NCBI GenBank assembly: GCA_002914845.1
Contig: JXTC01000038.1
Location: 897,872 to 961,871 of the forward strand
Direction: 5' to 3'
Source of the DNA: Trema orientale
Taxonomy: Eukaryota; Streptophyta; Magnoliopsida; Rosales; Cannabaceae
DNA length: 64,000 nt
Below, in pieces: positions 1 to 10,359 of this stretch. A model generated the notes under the pieces. It was given only the letters and a program-made list of their open reading frames with translations, was not told the DNA's origin and ran no database searches. The translations under genes were made by a program, and so were the position numbers. Every line of letters starts with the position of its first letter. Position 1 is the stretch's first letter.

Positions 1-853
1 TATGATCCTTCATGTCGATTTCATTACCTGAAATTGGTATCTTCAAACTCATCAATGGAGACTTCTCCTTCTTTCTTTGAATATCCAAAACATCCCAAGC
101 CTCAGATAGATAAGGCCTCGAAACCAAGCTCCCTATATCTTGATCTTGAGCTTGATCATCACCATCAACTTCTCCTCTGTTTTGACCATTATTTTCACTC
201 TGTTTCTTCCCTGCTAACCTCTGTAAGCCAGGGATAATAGAAACCAGCTTCGAGTCTCTACACTCCTCCTCAGTAAACACAAAACCCAGATCCATAAACC
301 CTTTTAGCTCCTCAAACTCAAGGTCAGTCAAGCTTTTGCTAGTACTGTTCCTCACTTTTCTCCTCCTCCTTTTGTTGACTTTCTTTTTGACCTTTACTAC
401 TTCAGCTGCTTCTTCTTCTTCTTTCTCTTCTTTCTCTTCTTTTATCAAACTAGTAGTAGTACTAGTACCAATATTTTCCTCTTGTTCGGGAAAATCCTTC
501 ACTTCTTTTCCCGAGAAAATGGTTTGAAGCTTTGGGGTGTTGAGGTTGAGAACTGAGCTTGGAGAGAGCTGAGAATCAGAGAAGAAACTCCCTTTGGATG
601 ATGATGAGTACTCTAATAGGTGCTCGCTTTGTGATCTTACATTGAGGTGGTTTGGTTTTGGTAATGGAGAAAAGCAAATATCTTGATCATGATTTTGTGA
701 AGAACAAGTTCCTTGGATTGTCAAATTTTCTGGGAAAATTCGCTCTTGATCATCAAGATCGTGATCATCATGAGATGGGTTTGTTATGGTACTGAAAATT
801 GAGGGTCCAAACCAGTTTGAATCAAAGAGGCTTAGGACTTCATCTGCAGACAT
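1..853 (-). CDS. DUF1685 family protein, 5' part (runs off left edge)
   Basis: An open frame of 284 codons reads from an ATG at 851-853 to the window edge without a stop. The N-terminal half is acidic and Ser-rich. It is followed by a Glu run, a Lys/Arg-rich stretch (KKKVNKRRRRKVRN) and then the DUF1685 core: KSLTDLEFEELKGFMDLGF, FTEEE and IIPGLQRL, later RPYLSEAWDV and NEIDMKDH at the edge. The family usually continues with a short Arg/Trp-rich tail (LRWWAH), which would lie outside the window, so about 20-30 residues are missing. The molecular function of DUF1685 is unknown. The basic run could act as a nuclear signal (inference). A TATA-like box lies about 120 bp upstream. The ATG chosen is the first in frame and opens MSADEVLSLFDSNWF, typical of the family start. 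Confidence 0.88.
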   Translation of the reverse strand, partial: MSADEVLSLFDSNWFGPSIFSTITNPSHDDHDLDDQERIFPENLTIQGTCSSQNHDQDICFSPLPKPNHLNVRSQSEHLLEYSSSSKGSFFSDSQLSPSSVLNLNTPKLQTIFSGKEVKDFPEQEENIGTSTTTSLIKEEKEEKEEEEAAEVVKVKKKVNKRRRRKVRNSTSKSLTDLEFEELKGFMDLGFVFTEEECRDSKLVSIIPGLQRLAGKKQSENNGQNRGEVDGDDQAQDQDIGSLVSRPYLSEAWDVLDIQRKKEKSPLMSLKIPISGNEIDMKDH

Positions 854-970
854 CTTTTTTTTTCTTTTTTTTTTGGGAATTACGGAATTTTGAAGCTTTG
901 GGAAGATATGCACTAGAATTAGATAGGCTTTCTGGTGCTCTGTGCCACCTGGAGTGGAGATAAGAAGGAT

Positions 971-980
971 TTATATATGG
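971..980 (-). promoter_or_regulatory. TATA-like box of the DUF1685 gene
   Basis: Reads CCATATATAA on the minus strand, about 118 bp before the ATG at 853. The spacing leaves room for a start site and a leader of about 85 bp. Assignment rests on position and composition only. Confidence 0.45.
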
Positions 981-1458
981 ATAGAAGTTAATGCATTCAT
1001 TCATACACATATATTTAGTTCTTGTCTTAAATGCCCCCGATTTTAGGCCAATATTTCGCATTTAGTACATGTGGTAAAATTATATTTTATAATATTTGCA
1101 CGTGTATTCCAATGTGGAAATTTTGTTGATGTTAATTCTACTATCAATCAATATCTGACAGCTGGCAAATGGGTCACTCTCTAAAAAGTGGTGCGTTCAG
1201 ATTCAGCTATTCAAGTATTCAACCGGATAAAAAGAAGTTGGTACTGCTGACTGTACAAAGACACATCACACAAGAACTAATGTTCTATTTCTATACAAGC
1301 CAGAGGAAAAAAAAAGTGGCAATGTTCAATATTATTTCATAGTTTTTCTTTTAGAAAAAAAAATATTTGAACGAAAATTTCATTTCATCAAACAAAAATT
1401 AAAAACGAATTTAATAAAGTACATAACTATAAATTATTCATTGCAAAAGACAATCCGG
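981..1458. other. AT-rich intergenic stretch
   Basis: Upstream flank of the DUF1685 gene, ending where the copia LTR begins. No coding signal, RNA gene or clear repeat was seen. Confidence 0.5.
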
Positions 1459-1672
1459 TGTCAAGAGTATTAATGACTCAGTAATTAGTTAGTCTCTACT
1501 GTTAAGCTGTTGTAAATATTGTTAGTAGGTTTGCCACCTAGCAATGTTAGTTAGAGATGTACAGATTAGTTTGTTACTATTTGTTAAGACTCGTATTTAA
1601 GACTTTGTAATTAGCTCTTACAATTCAATGAAATCAGATTAATTCATCTCAGTCTTTAATGTATCTTTCTTA
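1459..1672 (+). repeat. 5' LTR of the copia element
   Basis: Begins TGTCAAGAGTATTAATGACT and matches the copy at 6011 over about 205 bp. The 3' end is uncertain by a few bases, because the two LTRs diverge just before the primer site. Confidence 0.88.
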
Positions 1673-1675
1673 ATA

Positions 1676-1687
1676 TGGTATCAGAGC
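1676..1687 (+). other. Primer-binding site (initiator tRNA-Met)
   Basis: TGGTATCAGAGC lies directly after the 5' LTR. It complements the 3' end of plant initiator tRNA-Met, the usual copia primer. Confidence 0.9.
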
Positions 1688-1725
1688 AAGAAATATCTAG
1701 GAGTGAAACTTTTACTTCGACAACC

Positions 1726-2730
1726 ATGGATGCAAGAGCTCGAGCTTCGTCTTCCTTATCACGATTTGCTCTGATCACGTTTAGCCACTCTCTGTCAATC
1801 AAATTGGATAATCATACCTTCTTTTTGTGGAAGCAACAGGTCAATGCTGCAATTCGTGGCTATAACCTCACTCGATTTCTCAACTCTACAATAGTGCCTT
1901 CGAAGTTTTTGAGTAATGTCGATGAAGTTGCGGGTCGATACAATCCAGAATATCTTGAATGGGAGCAGCAAGATCAACTTCTTGTTTCATAGCTTCTTTC
2001 GTCTATGACTGAGAATCTGCTGACTCGAATGGTTGGATGTGACACCTTTACTCAAATTTGGGATTGCCTCCATCAGTACTTTGCAGCTCAAAATCGTGCT
2101 AAGATAAGTCAATTCAAGACTCAACTTCGTAATACCAAAAAGGTTTCCATGTCCATTGATGCTTATCTATTGAAAATTAAAGGTTTTGTTGATATGCTGG
2201 CGTCAATTGGTTATGTCTTTCCTTCTGAAGATCATATAGAGATTATCTTTAATGGTCTCCCTAAAGAATTCAATACATTCATTCTTTCGGTTAATTCCAA
2301 AACAAATAAGTACTCTGTGGCTGAAATTGAGGCTCTTTTACTGGCTCATGAGGCAAGAATTGAACCAGATGCAAAAGAGCTTGATTCAAGCTCAAGTTCT
2401 ACTGAAGCTAATCTTGCTCTTCATTCTGGTTCTCGTAATGATTTTCCTGGGCATCGAGGTGGTGCTAATACCCGTGGTGGTTTCACTAGTGGTCGGGGAA
2501 ATTTCTATTCCTTTCAGAATAATTCTTCTAATTGTGGTGGTTTTCATTCTCATACTGGCCGAAGTGGAGGAAGATACCGTTGGAATTCAAATTGGGGTCA
2601 AGACAAACCTCAATGTCAACTGTGTGGTAAAGTGGGTCATCTGGTCTCACAATGCTTTTATCGATTTGATCGATCCTTTCAAGGTCCAGCTTCGCTTCAG
2701 GGGTCCAACTTTGCTTTTCAGCATAAATAG
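1726..2730 (+). pseudogene. copia gag (broken)
   Basis: From ATG 1726 the frame reads MDARARASSSLSRFALITFS and continues through the retrotransposon capsid region (LEWEQQDQLLVS, then TENLLTRMVG). An in-frame TAG at 1990-1992 interrupts it, and the same frame resumes at once. A Gly/Arg/Ser-rich linker leads to one CCHC zinc knuckle, CQLCGKVGHLVSQC, that would bind the element RNA. A second in-frame TAG at 2728 ends this part. Gag would form the virus-like particle. With two stops this copy makes only fragments. An upstream ATG at 1675 is in frame but overlaps the primer site, so 1726 is the more likely ancestral start. Confidence 0.88.
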
Positions 2731-5700
2731 AGTCCAAATATGTAGGCCATGCTCGCTTTTCAGCTTCCACCTATGCAAGCCATAATTGTTGCACCAGATA
2801 CAATTGCTGATACCAATTGGTACCCAGATTCTGGTGCTACCAACCATGTCACTCCTGATTTGTAGAACCTCATGACTGGCCCTGAATTATTTGGTCATGA
2901 ACAAATCCATATGGGAAATGGCTCAGGTTTGCTCATAAAACATGTTGGACAATCTACCTTTCAATCTCCTTTTAAATCCAAAACTCTTTTGTTAAATCAA
3001 CTTTTACATGTTCCAGCTATTACAGAGAATCTCTTAAGTGTTTCTAAATTTGCTTCTGATAATAATATTTTCTTTGAATTTCATTCCAATTCATGTTTTT
3101 TCAAGGATCAGGTGTCCAAGACAGTTCTCCTGGTTCGGAAGCTTAAAGATAGATTATATGTTTTTGATCATACTCAGATGGGTTCTCTTTCCAAGTCTGT
3201 ACAACCTTCACATTCTACTTTTAATAATGCTTCTACTTCCTGTAATGTGCTCACATCACAAACTAATGTTGGTTCACATTATTCATCTCTTTTTCAATTG
3301 TGGTATAATAGGCTCGGTCACCCCTCTGCTAAGATTGTAATATCTGTGTTTCAAAAGTGTAATATTCGTTCCATTAATAAAATGCCTACTGATTTTTACT
3401 CTACTTGTTGCATGGGAAAAATTTATAAGTTTCCTGTTCCTAGTTCAGAAACTACTTACTCACAACCTCTCTAACTCATTCACTCAGATTTGTAGGGTGC
3501 AACTCATGTCTTATCATTAAATAGTTACAGGTTTTATATTAGCTTTGTTGATGCTTACTCAAGGTTTACCTGGATTTGCTTGTTAAGAACCAAATCTGAT
3601 GCATTTCCTACTTTTCTCAATTTCAAGAAACAAGTTGAATTGTAATATAATCATTCTATTAGGTGTACTCAAACTGACTAAGGAGGTGAATATCGTGTCT
3701 TTACTAATTTTCTTACTCAAAATGGTATCATTCATAAGATTTCTTATCCTCATACTCACGAACAAAATGGTGTTGTTGAGCGCAAACATAAACATATAGT
3801 TGAAAATATCTTACCATGTTAGCTCATGCTTCTATGGATCTCAAGTATTGGGATGAAGCCTTTAGAGCTGCTGTATTCATTTGGAATAGATTTCTAACTC
3901 CTACTCTTCAAAACAAGTCTCCTCTAGAAGTACTTACACATTCTAAACCTGATTACTCCATGCTTAAAGTCTATGGTTGTGCTTGTTATTCTAATATTAG
4001 ACTTTATAACTCTTACAAACTTCAATTCAGATCACTTTAGTATACCTTCTTAGGATATAGTTTAAATCACAAAGGGTATAAGTATCTAGCTCCTACTGGT
4101 CGAATTTATATTTCGCGTGATATTATATTTGAGGAATATTCATTTTCCGTGTCTACCTCTACATTCTCGTCCCCTTCTATCTCCATTATCTTTTCTTCTC
4201 CTCTTTCTTCTGCTTCCCCTCCTCTGTCTTATTCCCTTTCTCCCACACCTGACTTCTCTAGCCCTGATAATAATGTCCAACATATTAATGACATTCAAGA
4301 ACCTGTTCCTGTTGCTACAACTTTACCAATGCAGTAATTTTATCTCCACCATATTCTATGCTTCCTTGACATAGTATGCAAACTAGATCCAAATCTGGTA
4401 TTTTCAAGCCCAAAGTATTTGTAGCTACTGCTAAACCTACTACTGTTGAAGAGGCTCTTGCTCAACCTCATTGGAAGTCTGCAATGGAAGATGAAATATT
4501 AGCTCTTGAAAGAAACTCCACCTGGTCTCTATTAGATATTCTTGCAAGAAGACAACCCATAGGCTGCAAGCAGGTTTTTCGTGTTAAAGAAAATTCTGAT
4601 AGCTCTATACAGTGATATAAAGCTCGCTTAATTGCAAAAGATTTTTATCAGCAACCTAGATTTGATTTTACTGAAAAATTTAGTCCTGTAGTCAAGCCCA
4701 TCACTATCTGTATTGTCCTCACTATTGCTTTTACTCGTGGATGGAAAATTAGATAGCTTGATGTTAACAATGCATTTCTCAATGGAATGCTTCATGAGGA
4801 AGTGTATATGATTCAACCTCCAGGCTTTGAGAATCCTAACTTGCCCACATCAGTTTGCAAGCTACATAAAGCTCTCTATGACTTAAAACAAGCCCCACGA
4901 GCTTGGTTTGATAAGCTTATTGTAGCTCTCCTCTCTTTTAGATTCACATCAGCTAAAGCTGATCAATCTCTCTTTACTTATTTGACTGCAAGTTGTACTA
5001 CATTTGTGCTTGTTTATGTACATTCTAGTTACAGGGAGTGATTTTACTCAAGTGAACAAGCTTGTTACTTATTTGAATAAGCAATTTGCTCTAAAGGATC
5101 TAGGGGAAGTTAACTATTTTTTGAGCATCTATGTTCATCCTACTAACAATGGCTTGTTGCTTTCTCAGTCTAAATATATCAAAGATTTACTTTGTAAAGC
5201 ACAAATGCTGTATGCCAATCCTTTGACTACACCTATGACAAGTGGTCTAAAGCTGTCTGTCTTTAGCAGTGATCCTGTTGAAGATGTGCGACTATACAGT
5301 TCTGTTATTTGGGCACTGCAATATGTTACAATTACTAGACTTGAAATCTCTTATTATGTAAACAAGGTGTGTTAATTTATGCATAATCCTTTACAAGCTC
5401 ATTGGATTGCAGTCAAAAAGATCCTTCGATATTTGAGACATACTATTGTCTATGGACTTTATTTACAAGCTCAGCAGTCACTTGATCTTGTAGCCTTTTG
5501 TGATGCCAATTGGGCTGCTGATCCGAATGATAGACAATTATCTTCTGGCCATTGTATCTACTTTGGTTCTAATCTCGTTGGTAGGCAGTCTAAAAAGCAA
5601 CATACGATATCAAGGTCGAGTACTGAGGCTGAATACTGTAACTTAGCTAATGTGGTTGCAGAGTTAACTTGGATATAGTTATTGCTTTCAGAACTAAGAA

Positions 5701-6044
5701 TGTTTTACCAAATGTTCCAGTAGTGTGGTATGATAATCAAAGTGTAGTTCCTTTAAAAAGGAAAAAAAGATAATCAAAGTACAGTAATGTTAGCAGCTAA
5801 TCCTATTCTTCATGCACGAACAAAACACATTGAGCTAGACTTATATTTTGTTAGAGATAAAGTTCTATCTAGAGCTATTGAAGTCAGACATGTACCATCC
5901 ATTGATCAGGTTGCTGATTGTCTTACAAAGGCAATTTCAAGCTCACGGTTTCTAGTTCTCAGAACTAAACTCAGAGTTGAAGACTTATCAACCTTGAGTT
6001 TGAAGGGGGCTATCAAGAGTATTAGTGACTCAGTAATTAGTTAG
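2731..6044 (+). pseudogene. copia pol: protease, integrase, RT, RNase H (broken)
   Basis: Domains in order: protease signature YPDSGATNHVTP near 2820; GAG-pre-integrase with LLHVPAITENLLSVSKFA and WYNRLGHPSA (2872-3474); integrase core with YRFYISFVDAYSRFTW and EQNGVVERKHKH (about 3490-3800); a frame change before HASMDLKYWDEAF (3816); reverse transcriptase from KPTTVEEALAQPHWKSAMED (4440) through VNNAFLNG and [14 protein letters not shown]; RNase H with AFCDANWAAD and SRSSTEAEY (5379-5678). Stops occur at about 2743, 2863, 3472, 3493, 3643, 3679, 4036, 4753 and 5676. A short deletion near 5016 removes both aspartates of the YVDD motif and shifts frame. A 37-bp duplication/insertion at 5732-5780 shifts frame again. 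The reading continues through the purine tract to a stop at 6042. Confidence 0.9.
6000..6010 (+). other. Polypurine tract
   Basis: TTGAAGGGGGC lies immediately before the 3' LTR, the standard site for plus-strand priming. Confidence 0.8.
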
Positions 6045-6220
6045 TCTCTACTGTTAAGCTATTATAAATATCGTTAGTAGGTTTGCCATCTGGCAATGTT
6101 AGTTAGAGATGTACAAATTAGTTTGTTAGTATTTGTTAAGACTCATATCTAAGACTCTGTAATTAGCTCTTACAATTCAATAAAATTAGATTAATTCATC
6201 TCAATCTTTAGTGTGTAATC
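6011..6220 (+). repeat. 3' LTR of the copia element
   Basis: Begins TATCAAGAG, where the 5' LTR has TGTCAAGAG, so the terminal TG has mutated to TA. Alignment to the 5' LTR is clear to about 6210 and fades after CAATCTTTAGTGTG. Confidence 0.87.
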
Positions 6221-8870
6221 ATAGTTGCAAATTGACATCCAGGAATGAAAAATTGCATACAACTCTACATATGAAAAGTAATTAGAGCGCACAAAACTCT
6301 ACAAGAGACAAAACTAGAGTTTTATACCTAATTTTATTCCCAGATAAAAGGTTTTTCTTATATTATATATGTGTATGGTATAAGTGTGTATTTATTTACG
6401 TGTTGGTTTCCACCTTGTCCTTGTATATGGATTCTCACTTGCAGTTGCAGAACAATATAAATAGAATAATTAAATAAAACGATTCCCATATATTTGTAGT
6501 CTATTTCAGTGATAAGGGTGTTGCTAACAAATAAACTTGTTTGTACTAGAGAAAAAAGAAAGTGAGAACATATGCACACCAAATAATTAAATTATCTTGT
6601 TCCCTCTGAAGAAGAAGTTAGAAGTCTCTCCCAGTATATTTTATTCTTCACATTTAATAATAAATACTCTACATTTTGACCAACAAAATTGGTTCTGGTA
6701 GAGTTGAACTGATTCAGCTAATTACAATTTTACCATCACTTATATATGCTTCCAAGCCATGATTTAAGTAAATAGACATAATTGAATACAAATAAATAGT
6801 CTTCTTTCTTTTAAATATTTTAAAGATGAGATCACATTTTTAAATTGATATATAATCAATTTTGTTGCTGTTTAATCATGCGTAATATATGGTCCAAACA
6901 AGGGGTTGATTGGTAAGTGGGAAAATGGCTCCTCGAATCTTCAGATGCTCATGCTTTAGAAAAAGATCTACGAGTCACACTTCTACGCTTCTAGCTACTT
7001 TATATTTAAAATTTAGTTAACATAGTATATCTATTTTGGTCTCTTTCTAAGCATTACGTAAACGTGATGTAATAGGAGGATTTTGTTCTTCTGAAATACC
7101 AATATTGCCCCTTCTCTTCCACCGCAATTGCAACTTCACCCATGCCGCAATAATAGATTCATACATGTTATTTTAGAGGGGAAAATTGTAAGCTCTATAT
7201 GTTGATTGTTGCCGATCTACACAGTACTCTCATCACTCTTTTAGTATGTTGGAGAAATTCCACCATATGAGCACTGTATTGTTGCTTCATACATGCGCAG
7301 CTTAATTTTTGGCAAGCAAATAGTTATTAGTTCTATATTTAATAGTTCTTCTATGCCACAAAATTTTGCTGAATATAGATATTTATATATATTATGATAC
7401 ATCATGATCATATCATTATTGCGTCTTACAAATATTGGTACAATGACTAATACGGACTATATTTTTATAAGAAATTAAACTAGTAACTCAACTATTGCAT
7501 ATCGTTATTTCATGAGCAGAACTTTAGTCATGGTTTCGAACTTAATGTGACCTTAAGGTACAACTTTATAAAGTATGCACTAGACTCTTATATAAAATAT
7601 TTTTATTGTTCAACTTTTAATATCAAAAATAAATAAATAAATAAAGTATGCACTAGACTCTTATATGCTTAAACGTGAAGTCATGCAGGTTTAAATTTCA
7701 TCAGTACCATATGCACTGTGAACATGTTATAGATTATTTATTTACAAATTCCTTTCTTTTTATAACTTGAATAATCACCTCGAATAATATTATTGGATGG
7801 GAATATTACGTACTTTTATATTATCTCTTTTATGATAATCATAAATACTAACTAGTTATTATGTACACCAAAGTGTACATTCATGTGAAACTCCATTCTG
7901 AAGCCATAAAATCATGAATATAGTTATAACACAAAAGATTATTATCTAAAAAAAAGAGAGAAATAAATAAAGATTATTAGTACTCTTTCCACCTAAAAAT
8001 TTTAAATACGCATTTTATAATAAATTTCCTTTAAACATATAAGGTATCAAATGTTATTAGTTTTATATAAATCTGATAACAAAAAAGCAAAACTTAAAAA
8101 AAAAATGATAATAATAACAAAAACTAATGTATTGTATTGTTAAAAAAAAAATAATGTATTGTAATTAACTATCCACGTCGACACGCTAATAGGTGGTGCT
8201 ACATACATGAGAATCAAATATGCGGACAAATGAATATATGGATATATTACACGCACATACACACTCATTTAGTCATTTAAAGTCACACGCTGATCTTATT
8301 CAGGATTAAAAAGAAAAAATGAAAAGAAAAGTGACACCACTCCTTGTTGGCCATTCGATCTGATTGGTGGGTCATATAGCCATTTATTAAGTGGTAGGTT
8401 GGTATCACGTTGAACTGTTAATTGTATATTAATTTATTCTTTTTAGTGGTTCTTTATAGCTAGAACCTTTGGAGTTTAAGGGCATGCAAATCATGTGAGG
8501 GATGGCGTTTGTAACTTTGTATCCCGTCCACACTCCACGCTATGTATATCTAAAAAAGGAAAGAATTAATATCAAAATAACTCTCCGAGTCCCTTAAAAG
8601 AAATTTTTTTTTTCGAGGAAGCTTATAATGATGGCATTTTAAGTTAGGGTTTGAATTAAGACTTCTCGTACTGCTACTAACTAAACTATTGTTCTTCAAC
8701 ATGAAGTTCCTTTTGTTCCATTGAACTTTTACTAACTTTAATATTGAAAGCAAGTGTGATTTTTAAGTAAGACTTATAATTTTATATAAGTCTGATACTA
8801 CTAATATTAGTTTCAAAAGTACTATAAATATTCTACATGATTCTCAAGTATTATTTTTATACAATTATAT
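6221..8870. other. Gene-free AT-rich intergenic region
   Basis: No coding frame with family resemblance was found on either strand. The only structure seen is a 23-bp direct repeat (core AAGTATGCACTAGACTCTTA) at about 7570 and 7643, flanking roughly 50 bp of AT-rich filler with a short AAAT run. Confidence 0.5.
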
Positions 8871-9262
8871 TGTTCAGTTTTAATTAATTTGGGCTTACAT
8901 AGTTAATGACTCATTACTGACCCAATAAGGATTGATAGAATCTCTATTAGCTATCAGCATATAAAGACATAACTATTAAGGTTTTGGTCCCCAAACCAAA
9001 TAGAATGTACGCTCTTTTCCTCTGCCTCCATCAATAGAGAGAGTTCCTATTGAGCATACATAGAGTATTCTAGCTATGGAAGACCTTCTACCTTTGTGCT
9101 CTTAAGAATTCATCGCTTTCGCTCACGTGATCACATCTTTTGCTGTCAATAGCTACGTATTTAGGTTAGTCACAGTTTTCTCTCAACAAATCTTTTTCTG
9201 ACAATTTGGCATGATATATTCTAGAATTGTATTTAGTTTGTCAATCCATAGAGCATGTCTAA
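8871..9262 (+). repeat. 5' LTR, internally deleted
   Basis: Starts TGTTCAGTTTTAATTAAT and is similar to the 3' LTR throughout, but lacks about 100 bp of it after CTTACATAGTTAATGA. It retains a TATA-like ATATAAAGACATAAC, shared by both LTRs. Confidence 0.8.
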
Positions 9263-9266
9263 TAAG

Positions 9267-9278
9267 TGGTACCAGAGC
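9267..9278 (+). other. Primer-binding site variant (tRNA-iMet)
   Basis: TGGTACCAGAGC follows the 5' LTR by a few bases and differs by one base from the canonical initiator tRNA-Met site. Confidence 0.75.
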
Positions 9279-9488
9279 AGAAAATCATGTTAAATTGGTT
9301 AGAAAAATCATGAATGTCTCTAGTTTATCATATCTTTACCTATTTGGCTTTTTAGGGTTTAGATATTACATGTATGATTGATGAATTTTATACGATTTTG
9401 TTGAGATTATTGAGTATTTGAGAGTTGAATTATGAGCTTTGGGACATAAAGTTTGAAGATTAGGGTTAAAAATCGTATTAGGTTTGAG

Positions 9489-9512
9489 TTACCCGATTTT
9501 AAAATCGGGTAA
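9489..9512. repeat. Perfect 24-bp palindrome
   Basis: TTACCCGATTTT and its exact reverse complement abut at 9500/9501, in the leader just upstream of the GC-rich palindrome cluster. Confidence 0.9.
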
Positions 9513-9526
9513 TACTATTCAAAGCC

Positions 9527-9716
9527 GAGGCTTGGCACTGCTGCAACACAGCCTGCCATCGAGATGGCATTGCAGCGTCACATCAGTGGTGCTGCAGTGC
9601 CACACTTCAGAAATGATGGCCCTGCGGTGCCACATTAGTGGCGCTGCAGCGCCATACTCCAGAAAGCATAGTGCCACAACACCACATTGTGGCATTATAG
9701 CGCCATCACCTAGGAC
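9527..9716. repeat. GC-rich degenerate tandem repeat with nested palindromes
   Basis: Units of roughly 52 bp repeat a pattern of GTGGTGCTGCAGTGCCACA, then TTCAGAAA or CCAGAAAG, then a second GC-rich arm. One unit holds the perfect 14-bp palindrome GGCGCTGCAGCGCC (9640-9653). Composition contrasts sharply with the AT-rich surroundings. An 86-codon frame crosses it (9484-9744), but its protein is only the translated repeat and resembles nothing known, so it is not called as a gene. Confidence 0.7.
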
Positions 9717-10127
9717 TGGCCTATGCATCCAGATTATAGGTTAATTTTTAATCTAACTAAAGTTCTAGGTCTTTTTTTTTTTTGGGGTAGAATTGAGTCA
9801 TTTTTGATTCAATTCAAGGAGTTCCAACTCGAAACTCGACTGAACAAGTTTATTTTCTCAACCCAGCTTAAGTACAACTCACACTTTATTTATTAAAAAC
9901 TTTATTTGACTTTTAGAGTTGATAAAAGTGCTTAAAACTCAGTCGGTCATCTATCTTTATTTTGTGCATTGAAATTTTTCAGTTTAATATTTGGGCACTT
10001 TGGTTGCATTATTTGTTTAAATATTTTGAAATAAATGAGTTGAAACAACATGTTGTCAAAATAACCTCTATTGTATAGATTTATTTGTTTTGAAATATTT
10101 GAATATTATGTTTTTATTGTTCATGTG

Positions 10128-10339
10128 AATAATTACCGACCCAAAGGAAGGTGATTATTTGGCCGAATAATGAACACACCTGCGGTAATAAATATGTGAT
10201 GGTTATTAAGTTTCTATGTGGATAGTAAATCGGCCCAAAGGAAGATTTACTGTTTGACGGAATTTACTGTCAATATTTGATTACTGTACTTAAGAGTACC
10301 GCTTATAAGTTGATAAGTCGACCCAAAGATAGACTCATT
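10128..10339 (+). repeat. Three hairpins with a conserved 12-nt loop and differing stems
   Basis: Hairpin 1 (10128-10159): stem AATAATTACC/GGTGATTATT, loop GACCCAAAGGAA. Hairpin 2 (10224-10251): perfect stem AGTAAATC/GATTTACT, loop GGCCCAAAGGAA. Hairpin 3 (10312-10339): stem GATAAGTC/GACTCATT (6 of 8 paired), loop GACCCAAAGATA. Loop length is 12 in all three and the loop sequence is almost fixed, while stem sequences differ yet still pair. This is the pattern expected of a selected RNA or DNA structure. They lie in the leader of the retroelement. Confidence 0.75.
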
Positions 10340-10359
10340 GATGTTGTGCTGGGTATCTT

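Larger units (their letters stand above)
1459..6216 (+). mobile_element. Ty1/copia LTR retrotransposon, full-length but inactive
   Basis: Two direct LTRs of about 210 bp flank an internal region in copia order: gag with a CCHC knuckle, protease (DSGATNH), GAG-pre-integrase (LWYNRLGHPS), integrase core, reverse transcriptase, RNase H, then a purine-rich tract. A primer site matching initiator tRNA-Met follows the 5' LTR. Nearly every domain carries stops or frameshifts, and the reverse transcriptase active site is deleted, so the copy cannot move by itself. The LTRs differ at about 17 of roughly 205 aligned positions, nearly all transitions, so the insertion is old. No clean 5-bp target duplication was found. 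The flanks carry only a loose 18-bp similarity (TTGCAAAAGACAATCCGG against TTGCAAATTGACATCCAGG). Confidence 0.93.

Noticed and set aside
9484..9744. 86-codon frame over the GC-rich repeat
   Set aside because: The peptide is just the translated repeat, with no homologue recognised and no supporting context.
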